NCBI GenBank assembly: GCA_019233755.1
Contig: JAFAMD010000015.1
Span: 1 to 64,000, forward strand
Direction of reading: 5' to 3'
Length of the DNA: 64,000 nucleotides
Source of the DNA: Acidobacteriaceae bacterium
GTDB lineage: Bacteria; Acidobacteriota; Terriglobia; Bryobacterales; Bryobacteraceae
The position numbers were made by a program, and so were the translations under genes. The notes under the pieces were generated by a model. The model was not told the DNA's origin, ran no database searches, and was given only the letters and a program-made list of their open reading frames with translations. Shown here piece after piece: positions 1 to 9,272 of this stretch (positions are counted from its first letter, which is position 1; every line of letters begins with the position of its first letter).

Positions 1-104
1 GCAATCGCCTCATTTCCGTTCTGGAAGGCGGCTATAACCTGGAAGGCCTGGCTATGGCTGCCGAGGCCCATGTCCGCGGACTGATGGGTGAACACAAAAT
101 CTAG
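1..104 (+). CDS. Histone deacetylase family protein, C-terminal end only
   Basis: Only the last 33 codons are in the window, reading from base 3 to a TAG. The peptide contains SVLEGGYNLEGLA followed by AHVRGLM, which is the usual C-terminal strand and helix of the prokaryotic histone-deacetylase/acetoin-utilisation (AcuC/AphA) superfamily, zinc-dependent deacetylases of acetyl-lysine or acetyl-polyamines. The catalytic residues lie upstream of the window, so activity cannot be judged. The family call rests on the LEGGY motif alone. Confidence 0.7.
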   Translation, partial: NRLISVLEGGYNLEGLAMAAEAHVRGLMGEHKI

Positions 105-207
105 CCAAGGATAACTTGAAATCTATTCTTGAGCGCGCATAACGGGCAACAAACGCGCTGTGCGCTTGCCGAGGAGAGCTTTCAGGAGAGCAGTCAGCCC
201 ACACACA

Positions 208-274
208 CTGATAGCTGAAAGCTGATAGCTGAAAGCTAAAGCTGATAGCTGAAAGCTAAAAACTGACAGCTATC
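208..274. repeat. Short tandem repeat, unit CTGATAGCTGAAAG
   Basis: Three exact copies of the 14-base unit CTGATAGCTGAAAG begin at 208, 222 and 242, with AGCTAAAG-like filler and a degenerate fourth copy (ACTGACAGCTATC) at the end. It lies in the 105-443 gap between the deacetylase and the DUF4142 gene. I see no gene in the rest of that gap. Confidence 0.7.
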
Positions 275-443
275 ACCCGAGCTCTGGCCCAAATCTGAGG
301 GAGAAGTTCTCAGACAAGCTGGCCAAGAATTTAGCCATCTGCCCGGCACTCTCAATACTGTATCCGTGTAAAAGTTCTGGTGATCGTTTAGCCTCACGAA
401 CGGTTTCTAAAGAGTAGCTGCAGATCTCTGGAGGTGAACGAAG

Positions 444-953
444 ATGAAAAAAATCCTGGCTGCTTTGGGCTGTGGTGCTCTCCTGAGTGTAGTTGGTCTC
501 ACTCAAACTGCCCCGACAAGCAAGACAGACCAAGAGTTTATCGACATGGTCGCGCAAACCGACATGCTGGAAGCGCACCTGGGCCAGATGGCGCAGGATC
601 AGGCGTCCAGCCAGAAGGTTAAAGATTACGCGCAGATGCTCGTTTCGGATCACACGGCGGACTACAAGCAGATTGGGGCCGTTGCCGCAAAGATCGGCGC
701 AACGGCCCCGAACGGCCTGGGTGCCGCCGAAAACCACATGATTGCTCCCTTCGCGAAGCTCAAGGGTGCCGCGTTCGACAAGCATTTCATTCACGAGATG
801 ATTGCGGGGCACACGAAGGCCATCGCGGCCTATAAGCGAGAGGACGCGAAAACCCAGAATGCCGACCTGAAAGCCTATATCGCTCAGGCGCTACCCGTGC
901 TGGAAAAGCACCTGAAGGACGCGCAGGATCTGGAGAACGAAAAATCGAGCTGA
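444..953 (+). CDS. DUF4142 domain-containing exported protein
   Basis: The 169-residue product begins with a basic start and a hydrophobic stretch (about residues 3-20), a probable signal peptide. The rest is a helical DUF4142 domain: it opens with DQEFIDMVAQTDMLEAHLG and has repeated His-containing helices (SDHTADY, HFIHEMIAGHTKAI, LEKHLKDAQ). The family has a ferritin-like four-helix bundle, is exported, and is often stress-linked; its biochemical role is unknown. The start is supported by GGAGGTG a few bases upstream. A strong bidirectional hairpin follows the stop, so it is probably transcribed alone. Confidence 0.85.
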   Translation: MKKILAALGCGALLSVVGLTQTAPTSKTDQEFIDMVAQTDMLEAHLGQMAQDQASSQKVKDYAQMLVSDHTADYKQIGAVAAKIGATAPNGLGAAENHMIAPFAKLKGAAFDKHFIHEMIAGHTKAIAAYKREDAKTQNADLKAYIAQALPVLEKHLKDAQDLENEKSS

Positions 954-984
954 CGTCTTTGCACTAAAGCTTGTCATCACGCAA

Positions 985-1020
985 AAAAGAGGGGCGCCAG
1001 CCTTCGCCGGCCCCTCTTTT
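985..1020. terminator. Bidirectional intrinsic terminator
   Basis: A perfect 11-bp stem, AAAAGAGGGGC at 985-995 with GCCCCTCTTTT at 1010-1020, encloses a 14-base loop. Runs of A on one side and T on the other make it usable from both directions. It sits between the convergent DUF4142 gene and the TonB receptor. Confidence 0.8.
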
Positions 1021-1040
1021 CGTTTTGAATTGTTTGGGAA

Positions 1041-4000
1041 CTACCAGGTAATGCGAAGCGCAGCTTGCGCGCGCCGGGCGGTGGTGCCATCAGGGGGTGC
1101 CTGCGTCTGGGTGGCCGCACCGTAGTACTGATACGGCATCAGGCCCACCCCGCCGTTGTAAGCTACCGTCGTGTACTGCTGCGCGATGCGTGGCGCTGAT
1201 CCCTCCAGGATGAAATGATTGAACAGATTTGTCGCCTCGAACATAAGCTGCAGGCGAAGCCGCTCGCCAATTGGGAAGATCTTGCTCAAGCGTGCGTCCG
1301 TGCGGAAAATCGGGGCGATGTTCAGCACCGAAATCGATTCAAACGGTACACGAGTAGATCCACCCAAACCGTCGAGAGTGCCGGTTTGGAGAAGGCCGAG
1401 GCCCTTTGGCAGAACGCTTGAATTCACCGATACGGTCGTAGGCAGGGCGAAGGAGGAGCCGAAGGTGGAAATGACCGAGAGTTGCCAGCCGTTGATCAGG
1501 TACCGGTCAGACCAGCCGTTGCCGTGCGTGAAAGTCGGATTGAACACTCCGTTCAGCACGAGACGGTGTCTTTGGTCATTCGAGCTCGATCCCTTCTCAA
1601 ACTGCTCGTTGCCATTAAACACCGAAGTCGGGTAATACGGCGCGTAGAGAATTCCGCTGGAACCGCCAGGTCCGCCCGCCGCACCGCCGATATTGTCATC
1701 GATGGCGTGCGACCACGTGTAAGCGGCATCAGCCTGGAACCAGTTGGTGTAACGCTTTTGCAATTGAACTACGAGCGCGTTGTAGTAGCTGTTGGCGTTC
1801 GATTGCATTTCAATAATCGATCCGTACGCCGGGTTAATGCGCTTGGTATAAATCGGAGTCGTGTATGTGCCGACCTGCTGTCCCGCGGAGTTCAGAATGT
1901 AATACGTGTAATTTGAGGTCGGGGCGGCAGCGTTGGCATCGCTCGCTGAAGTGATGTGGAGAGAGCGGCTCCAGATACCCGAAACCGTCAGGCTCGTGCC
2001 GGGAGCAATCTCGCGCTGAATCGCAGCCGTGGCCTGTTCGGAGTACGCGTTGCGCCACGAAGGGTCCGCGAAGTCAACCGTTGCAGCGCCCTGCAAATTC
2101 TTTACGTTCGGGGGTGCTGCGAGCGGGTTGGGAAAAACCGGACCCGCCTGTACCTGAGCTGCTACGGTGTTCTGCAGCGTATAGCTCATCTGGTTTAAAC
2201 CGTTGTTCAGGAACAGGCTCTCGATGCCCGCGGAGACGTAGCGGTTATAGAAGATGCCGTAGCCTGTGCGGAACACGGTCTTACTGTCGATCTGATAGGC
2301 GAGTCCCAAACGCGGGGCCAGGTTCAGATCGGTTTGCGGAATATGCCCGGTCAGCGGCCACGCCGCATTCGTCTCGGTCGGCTCAGGCAGGAATGTCTTT
2401 TCATACCGCAAGCCGGGGCTGATGGTCAGCTTCGGGGTGATATGCCACTCGTCTTGCGCGAAGAGGCCGAATTCATTGAAGTTGAGATCGATATTCGGAT
2501 TCCCGAAGGTTTGCGAGAACCTCGACCAGTTCTTTGCTCCGCTGTTCCCGCTGAAATCCTCCGCGAAAGCCGTCAGGCTGTTGTAACTGTAAGTGCCATC
2601 TACGTTCGGAATGCTGTAGACGTAATCTTCCACGTGCTCATAGTCGTAGCCGAACTTCAGGCTGTGCTTGCCGGCGGTGTAGGAAAAGGTATCCGAACCC
2701 TGGAAGTGCAGTTCGCTCGGCAGCAGGCGCGGATAGCTGGTCGCGTAGCCGAGATTGCTGATAGCCGGAGTGCCGACCGACAAGGCGATCGGGCCGACGG
2801 AAGGCAACAGGCTGGCGCTTGCCGGATCATATTGGCGGTCCTTGAACATGCCGAATCGCAATTCATTCACGGCGTTCGGCGAAAGCACCGAGGTCAGGTT
2901 CGATTTCACTGTGCGGTCGAAAACCGTTGTGTCGGCGTTGTTGCCGATACCAGCGCCGTTCGAGAGTGCCGCCTGGGTTTGAATTCCGTTCGGCGAGTCG
3001 AAGTCGAGATAACTCATCTCGGTTGTCCAACGGTTGTTGTCGTTGATCTGATAGTCGATCTTTCCAAACAGCAGGTTGACGTCTGACGTGCGCGGGACCA
3101 GTTGCGGCGCAACGCGGCTTTCAATGTAGGCGATTGCTGCTGCGCATTGTGCCGCGGTTGCGGGTGCACCGCAATTCGGCTTGCCCTGGGGGGATGTGGG
3201 TAAGTACTGGCCTTGCGCGTTAAACAGGGTCAGGTTGCCGGTGTTTGTTGAAACAATCGGGAAGTCTCTGCGCTGTACTTCGCCGTTGAAGAAGTAGAAC
3301 AGCTTCTCTTTCTTGATCGGTCCGCCAACGCTTACGCCGGCCTGATGCCGCCAGTCCTGAGGGTTAATGCCTTGCGCTTCAGGATCGGTGGCGTTCAAGG
3401 TGCGATTTCGGAAAAACCAGTAGGCTGTTCCGTGCAGATCGTTGCTGCCGCTGCGGGTGATCGTGTTTACTACGCCTCCCGAGGCATTGCCGTACTCGGC
3501 CAGGAAGTTGCTCGCGATCACCTGGAACTCCTGAACCGCATCCTGCGAAATGTTGTAGGTGCGCGTCCGGCCGGCGTTCTCGTCGTAGAACTGGTTCGTG
3601 GTATCTATACCGTCTGTAAGGAAGGAGTTCCCGCCAGGGTTGCCGCGGAACGTCAGGAGCCCGAATGCCTGGTCTGAAGTGACACCGGGTGTCAGCAGTA
3701 CGAAGCTGTCAACACGTCTTCCGTTGATTGGCAAATCCATAAGTTGCCGCGAGCTGACTACCTGGGAGACGTCTGTCTGTGTTGTGTTAATTACCGGTGC
3801 GGCTGCAGTAACCTCTACCTTCGTGGTAGAAGAAGAGATCTGAAGCCGAGGCGTCAAGCTGACGGTCTCGCCGACTTGTACGGTGATATTGGTTGCCTCA
3901 TACGCGGAGAAGCCGTCCCTGGTGACCTTCGCGCTGTAACCAGATGCCGGAACCAGAGAGGGTGCCGCGAAAATACCGGCATCGGTGGTGCTGAGCTCGC

Positions 4001-4172
4001 GGTGAATACCCTTGGCTGCGTTGTCTACGGATACGCGGGCGCCTGGAACAACCGCGCCGCTTGCGTCAGTCACAATACCGGAGATGCCCCCGGTGCCGGA
4101 AGCGTTCTGTGCCGGCAGCGAGAAACAACACACTGCGGCTAGACACCCTAGTCGTGTAATTGTTTTGTACAT
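1041..4172 (-). CDS. TonB-dependent outer-membrane receptor, Oar-like
   Basis: The 1043-residue protein has a signal peptide (residues 1 to about 23), then a carboxypeptidase-regulatory-like beta-sandwich (about 27-115; GGISGIVTDASGAVVPGA), a plug region (about 125-235; SRQLMDLPINGRRVDS) and a long beta-barrel that ends in RITW, an aromatic C-terminus typical of BAM-inserted barrels. Acidobacteria carry many such receptors, thought to take up large glycans or peptides; the substrate cannot be told here. No SusD-like partner or anti-sigma gene is adjacent, so it looks like an orphan receptor. Very long reading frames on the opposite strand are shadows of its GC-rich codons. Confidence 0.9.
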   Translation of the reverse strand: MYKTITRLGCLAAVCCFSLPAQNASGTGGISGIVTDASGAVVPGARVSVDNAAKGIHRELSTTDAGIFAAPSLVPASGYSAKVTRDGFSAYEATNITVQVGETVSLTPRLQISSSTTKVEVTAAAPVINTTQTDVSQVVSSRQLMDLPINGRRVDSFVLLTPGVTSDQAFGLLTFRGNPGGNSFLTDGIDTTNQFYDENAGRTRTYNISQDAVQEFQVIASNFLAEYGNASGGVVNTITRSGSNDLHGTAYWFFRNRTLNATDPEAQGINPQDWRHQAGVSVGGPIKKEKLFYFFNGEVQRRDFPIVSTNTGNLTLFNAQGQYLPTSPQGKPNCGAPATAAQCAAAIAYIESRVAPQLVPRTSDVNLLFGKIDYQINDNNRWTTEMSYLDFDSPNGIQTQAALSNGAGIGNNADTTVFDRTVKSNLTSVLSPNAVNELRFGMFKDRQYDPASASLLPSVGPIALSVGTPAISNLGYATSYPRLLPSELHFQGSDTFSYTAGKHSLKFGYDYEHVEDYVYSIPNVDGTYSYNSLTAFAEDFSGNSGAKNWSRFSQTFGNPNIDLNFNEFGLFAQDEWHITPKLTISPGLRYEKTFLPEPTETNAAWPLTGHIPQTDLNLAPRLGLAYQIDSKTVFRTGYGIFYNRYVSAGIESLFLNNGLNQMSYTLQNTVAAQVQAGPVFPNPLAAPPNVKNLQGAATVDFADPSWRNAYSEQATAAIQREIAPGTSLTVSGIWSRSLHITSASDANAAAPTSNYTYYILNSAGQQVGTYTTPIYTKRINPAYGSIIEMQSNANSYYNALVVQLQKRYTNWFQADAAYTWSHAIDDNIGGAAGGPGGSSGILYAPYYPTSVFNGNEQFEKGSSSNDQRHRLVLNGVFNPTFTHGNGWSDRYLINGWQLSVISTFGSSFALPTTVSVNSSVLPKGLGLLQTGTLDGLGGSTRVPFESISVLNIAPIFRTDARLSKIFPIGERLRLQLMFEATNLFNHFILEGSAPRIAQQYTTVAYNGGVGLMPYQYYGAATQTQAPPDGTTARRAQAALRITW

Positions 4173-4271
4173 GGAAAAACCCGGCCACCAGAATAGCGAT
4201 GAATCGTTTCAACACAGTAAATCTTCGAGCCTCGGGATGCATGATTAGCTGGGTTTAATGGGCCGTCTTAG

Positions 4272-5321
<1,050 letters not shown>

Positions 5322-5372
5322 AGAACGCCTGCGGCGTAGCACATATTTCAGAGATCGGCTAATCTGACGAGC

Positions 5373-5852
5373 ATGGCGCTTATGAAATCTGCCAACGGTG
5401 CGAAGGCAGACAGCGACAGTCCCAGCATCGACCCGAGATACGCCCGCTTCGGGATAAAGCTGGCTCCTTCTAAAATTCATCGCTGGGGCGTTTACTCGAC
5501 GCAATTTATTCCGGCCGGTCGCAAGGTGATCGAATACACGGGTGAGAAGATCAGCCGCCGCGAAACAAAGCGCCGCGCTGACGCGAGTAACCTCATTTAT
5601 CTCTTTACCCTCGACGCATATTGGACGATTGACGGCTCGGTGGGCGGCTCGGGCGCCGAATACATTAATCACTCGTGCGAGCCGAACCTGGTTGCCCGGA
5701 TTCTGAAGGGGCATATCCTCTATATGAGCGCGCGCGATATCCGGCCTGGTGAAGAACTGACCGTCGACTACCACTTCGACAAGAAGGTCGAGCGCGTTCC
5801 CTGCAGTTGCGGTGCAGCGAAGTGCCGCGGAACCATTAACGTTCTTGATTAG
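5373..5852 (+). CDS. SET-domain protein-lysine methyltransferase
   Basis: The 159-residue protein is nearly all SET domain: HRWGVYSTQFIPAG near residue 36, the SAM-binding and pseudoknot motif NHSCEPN at 99-105, and ELTVDYHF with the catalytic Tyr at about 133. A post-SET zinc motif (C144, C146, C151; CSCGAAKC) closes the fold. SET enzymes methylate lysines using S-adenosylmethionine; the bacterial target is unknown and could be a ribosomal or DNA-bound protein. All key residues are present. A second ATG lies three codons in. This is a compact stand-alone version of a fold best known from eukaryotes. Confidence 0.9.
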   Translation: MALMKSANGAKADSDSPSIDPRYARFGIKLAPSKIHRWGVYSTQFIPAGRKVIEYTGEKISRRETKRRADASNLIYLFTLDAYWTIDGSVGGSGAEYINHSCEPNLVARILKGHILYMSARDIRPGEELTVDYHFDKKVERVPCSCGAAKCRGTINVLD

Positions 5853-5964
5853 GTGGCGTTCTCCGCGTCCCTGTCTGTCATTTCCCCCGCAAAAAAAAGA
5901 CCCGCCTTTTCCATTTCCTGCTCAACTTAATGCCGAATGCTGTCGATAAGGGCTTAGGCAGCAT

Positions 5965-6636
5965 ATGGATCAGGAACTAGGTAAGAGTAAGAAGCTCGTT
6001 TCTATCTGTGAGACTCAGCCCCTCACTGTTTACGGTCTCAGTCACCTGCTGGCGTCCACGCAGGATCTGCAATTCGGAAGAGCGCATAATACACCCGCGG
6101 AATGGATGGTCAGCCCACAGTCAGATCAGACGGACATCCTCATTGTCGATAAGGCACTAGGGGCGCATGCCGTGCTCGAAACCCTTAGCCGCCTGCCTGG
6201 CGAGCCTGCTTCCATGAATTCCCACGTTCCTGCCGTTGTTATCTGGGGTATTTCGCTCACCGAGGTGGAAGCTCTTCGATTTCTTCAGGCGGGCGCGAAA
6301 GGCATTCTCCGGAAATCTGCCGAAACCACAACCGTACTTGCCTGCCTGAGGGTGGTTGCACAAGGACGGAGCTGGATGCAGGATTCTGTCTTTCGCGATT
6401 CAGCACCCGTCGAGGAACAACTGCGATGTGATCTCACGCCGCGGGAATATCAGATCATGGAGTTGGTCGAGCAGGGATTCAAGAATCGGGAAATTGCAGA
6501 GCAACTCGGAATTCGGCCCGGGACGGTGAAGATTCATCTGAAGCACATCTTCGAAAAAACCGGCGTTCGGGGCAGGCACGGTCTCGCGTTGAACGGCTTG
6601 CGCCAGAAGGGCGTGATCTCGCTCCTCGCATCCTGA
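5965..6636 (+). CDS. LuxR/NarL-type transcriptional regulator with divergent receiver
   Basis: The 223-residue protein has a receiver-like N-terminus (about 11-130) and a clear LuxR helix-turn-helix (about 155-215; LTPREYQIMELVEQG, NREIAEQLGIRPGTVKIHLKHIF). In the receiver the phospho-acceptor position is D62 (DILIVDKALG) and the Lys near GILRK is kept, but the usual acidic pair near the N-terminus reads E16-T17. Phosphorylation may thus be weak or replaced by another signal. No histidine kinase is adjacent. The 112-base gap upstream shows no obvious operator. Confidence 0.88.
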   Translation: MDQELGKSKKLVSICETQPLTVYGLSHLLASTQDLQFGRAHNTPAEWMVSPQSDQTDILIVDKALGAHAVLETLSRLPGEPASMNSHVPAVVIWGISLTEVEALRFLQAGAKGILRKSAETTTVLACLRVVAQGRSWMQDSVFRDSAPVEEQLRCDLTPREYQIMELVEQGFKNREIAEQLGIRPGTVKIHLKHIFEKTGVRGRHGLALNGLRQKGVISLLAS

Positions 6637-6696
6637 AACGACCGTTGACAATAGGCGAACAAAAGGAGAATATGGTAACGAGAGGAGATCGCTCTC

Positions 6697-7683
6697 GTGG
6701 ACGAGTTCGTCAAGCTGGTGGGGATTGCGCGCGCTGCGGCAGAAGGAACACTCGTCGCCGAAAAGCGCCGGGTCGATTACCGTACGCTACCCACCCGCAA
6801 ATGGCTAAACCGGTGCCATCCCAAGCGCGTTCCGTTCGACTGGTCGATCAATCCCTACCGGGGATGCGAGTACGGTTGTAAATACTGCTACGCCCGGTTT
6901 ACCCACGAGTTTCTGGAACGGCGCGATCCTGACCTTTTCGAAACCGAAATTTACGCCAAGGACTGGAACGAAGCGGGCTTTCTGAACGAACTCAAAACCG
7001 TTCGTCCCGGGCACATTCTGGGAATCGGCACCGCCACCGACCCTTATCAGCCGGCCGAGCGGCGCTTTGGCAGAACCCGGAAAGTACTCGAGGCGTTGCA
7101 GGCATTGCGTGGCGTCTCAATCTTTATAACCACCAAGTCGGACCTCGTATCGAGAGATGCGTCGCTGCTCAAAACCCTCGCCGGGTACAACGAAGTTCGC
7201 GTGACCCTCACGGTCACCACCATGAACCGGGATCTCGCCAGGCTGACCGAACCTTTTGCGCCCAGGCCGGATCTTCGCTTGCATGCAGTCGCCGAGTTAG
7301 CCTCTGCGGGAGTGCGGGTGGGCGTTATCGCCAGTCCTGTTTTGCCGCTGATTACAGATTCAGAGGACAATCTCGAACGCGTCGCGCGGGCAGCCAAGAC
7401 TGCTGGGGCGGATCAGTTCGGGGCCAATGTTCTGTTTCTCCAACCGGCTGCACAGAGGGTCTTCTTTGCATTTCTGGCTGGGAACTTCCCGCGCCATCTT
7501 GCCCGCTATCGCCGCAGCTACGGGCAGGGTGCTTTTCTGACGGGCTCCTACCCTGAGCGCATTCGTGAAATGGTGAATGACATCCGTTCGCGCATCGGCA
7601 TACCGTCGCGCGATATGGAGCGTACGGCTCTCCCGCGCCCGCCCGGATGGGAACTGAGCGGCTCCCAAATGATGCTGTTCTAG
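6697..7683 (+). CDS. Radical SAM protein, PA0069/Rv2578c (spore-photolyase-like) family
   Basis: The 328-residue protein has the 4Fe-4S radical SAM motif C57-x3-C61-x2-C64 in NPYRGCEYGCKYCYA. The following text (RFTHEF, GTATDPYQPAER, ITTKS) matches the PA0069/Rv2578c subgroup, which is related to spore photoproduct lyase and whose reaction is unknown. The GTG start is chosen because GAGGAG lies 9 bases upstream and an ATG at 6672 is out of frame. It stands 60 bases after the LuxR gene and could be read with it. Confidence 0.9.
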   Translation: MDEFVKLVGIARAAAEGTLVAEKRRVDYRTLPTRKWLNRCHPKRVPFDWSINPYRGCEYGCKYCYARFTHEFLERRDPDLFETEIYAKDWNEAGFLNELKTVRPGHILGIGTATDPYQPAERRFGRTRKVLEALQALRGVSIFITTKSDLVSRDASLLKTLAGYNEVRVTLTVTTMNRDLARLTEPFAPRPDLRLHAVAELASAGVRVGVIASPVLPLITDSEDNLERVARAAKTAGADQFGANVLFLQPAAQRVFFAFLAGNFPRHLARYRRSYGQGAFLTGSYPERIREMVNDIRSRIGIPSRDMERTALPRPPGWELSGSQMMLF

Positions 7684-7751
7684 AAAACTGCTCTGCTATT
7701 CTGGCCCGGTACGGCGGAGGGGGCCGGAGCAGGTGCTGCCGGTCTTGCTGA

Positions 7752-8582
7752 ATGAACATCTCACTGGCAAACAGATCGGCTCTGATAACAGGCGCAGGCC
7801 GCGGAATCGGGCGCGCCATAGCAAAGAAACTGGCCGACGCCGGAGCATCCGTGCTCCTCGTCGATGTGGATGAAGGAGCGCTGCAGGAGAGCCGGGAAGT
7901 GCTTGAAAAATCAGGCGCCCGGGTCTGCACCATGGCTGGCGATCTCACCGAGCCCGATTTTCCACAAAAGGCCATCTCGCAATTGGCGCTCTGGGCCGGA
8001 TCCGTCGATATAGTCGTGAACAACGCCGGCTATACCTGGGATAACGTCATCCAGAAAACCTCGGATGAGCAGTTCCAGGCCATGCTCGATATTCATCTGG
8101 TTGCGCCATTCCGGCTCTTGCGCGCTGCCGCGCACTGGCTCCGCGACGCGGCAAAAAAAGAAAAAGAGGCAGGAAAGCTCGTGATGCGCAAGGTGGTCAA
8201 CATCACGTCGATTTCGGGTCTCGACGGCAACGCCGGCCAGATCGGCTATGCTTCAGGCAAAGCCGGTATCGTCGGTCTCACGAAGACGCTTGCCAAAGAG
8301 TGGGGCCGCTATAACGTGACGGTAAACGCCGTGGGTTTCGGTTTGATCGATACCCGGTTGATCAAGCCGATGGAAGATGCGGAAACGAGTATTGCCATCG
8401 GCGAGCGCCGTGTACGCGTGGGAATGCAGGCGCAGGTACGCGACGAGGCGGTCCGCATGATTCCTCTGGGACGTTTGGGAACGCCTGACGATGCTGCCAA
8501 CGCCGTTTTCTTTTTCTGCTCGCCCCTATCGGACTACATCACCGGAGAAGTGTTGGTCTGCAGCGGCGGCATTCACTTCTGA
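7752..8582 (+). CDS. Short-chain dehydrogenase/reductase, FabG-like
   Basis: The 276-residue classical SDR has the cofactor motif TGAGRGIG at 13-20, NNAG at 90-93, a Ser near 153 and the catalytic Y166-x3-K170 (YASGK). The aspartate after strand 2 (LLVDVDEG) favours NAD(H). The C-terminal SPLSDYITGEVLVCSGG is the usual end of FabG-like enzymes. The insert KKEKEAGKLVMRK near residue 136 is found in SDRs tied to acyl-CoA or polyketide metabolism, but the substrate cannot be named. It converges with dedA, with 19 bases between stops. Confidence 0.9.
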   Translation: MNISLANRSALITGAGRGIGRAIAKKLADAGASVLLVDVDEGALQESREVLEKSGARVCTMAGDLTEPDFPQKAISQLALWAGSVDIVVNNAGYTWDNVIQKTSDEQFQAMLDIHLVAPFRLLRAAAHWLRDAAKKEKEAGKLVMRKVVNITSISGLDGNAGQIGYASGKAGIVGLTKTLAKEWGRYNVTVNAVGFGLIDTRLIKPMEDAETSIAIGERRVRVGMQAQVRDEAVRMIPLGRLGTPDDAANAVFFFCSPLSDYITGEVLVCSGGIHF

Positions 8583-8601
8583 GCCAATACCGCCCGGCCA
8601 T

Positions 8602-9264
8602 TTATCGGAGGACGGCGGGCTCGGAGGTCTTGCGGCTCTTTAACACCTGCAGCGCGGCCGGAATCAGCGAGATCACGATGATGCCCAATACCACCTTTTC
8701 GAAGTTCGATCGGATCAGTGGCACATTGCCTAACACGTAGCCGGCGGTGAGCATAGACGTCACCCAGCCAATGGCTCCGAAGACGTTGAATGCCAGAAAT
8801 CGCGTGTAGCGCATCCGCCCTACGCCCGCGATGAACGCCGCGAACGTACGGATGATCGGCACGAACTTGGCATATAGGATCGTCTTGCCGCCGTGCCTCT
8901 CATAGAATGCATGTGTCCGATCGAGATACTCGCGGCGGAAGATGCGGGAGTTCGTTCGCTTAAACAGCGAATAGCCGAGCGTACTGCCGAGATAGAAGCC
9001 GATGCCATCGCCAAGAATGGATGCGGCCGCCAGCATCGCGATCATGCCGCCAATCGGCAGTTTGCCCGCTCCGGCGACCACCCCGACCGTGAAGAGCAGG
9101 GAATCGCCCGGTAGGAAAAAGCCGATCAGCAGCCCGCTCTCGGCGAACACGACGGCGAAAAGGACGACGTACCCGAGCCATCCGGTAAGCACCGTCGAGA
9201 GCAACTGAATGAGCTGATTCGGATCTGTCAGGCTGCGGATAAAGTGCAGTGCTTCAGCCAGCAA
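8602..9264 (-). CDS. DedA family membrane protein
   Basis: The 220-residue integral membrane protein has the DedA signatures ESGLLIGFFLPGDSLLF and AKFVPIIRTFAAFIAG. DedA/SNARE-associated proteins recycle undecaprenyl phosphate or phospholipids across the inner membrane in several bacteria. It starts at TTG with AGGAG 5 bases upstream, only 8 bases after the PpiD-like gene. It is thus the last gene of the minus-strand run that begins with uppP, which fits a shared role in lipid-carrier supply. Confidence 0.93.
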   Translation of the reverse strand: MLAEALHFIRSLTDPNQLIQLLSTVLTGWLGYVVLFAVVFAESGLLIGFFLPGDSLLFTVGVVAGAGKLPIGGMIAMLAAASILGDGIGFYLGSTLGYSLFKRTNSRIFRREYLDRTHAFYERHGGKTILYAKFVPIIRTFAAFIAGVGRMRYTRFLAFNVFGAIGWVTSMLTAGYVLGNVPLIRSNFEKVVLGIIVISLIPAALQVLKSRKTSEPAVLR

Positions 9265-9272
9265 AAGGACTC

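Noticed and set aside
1219-3843. Several open frames on the plus strand across the TonB receptor, up to 250 codons
   Set aside because: They lie entirely opposite a well-matched receptor, have Arg/Gly-rich composition without motifs or ribosome sites, and are shadows of GC-rich codons.
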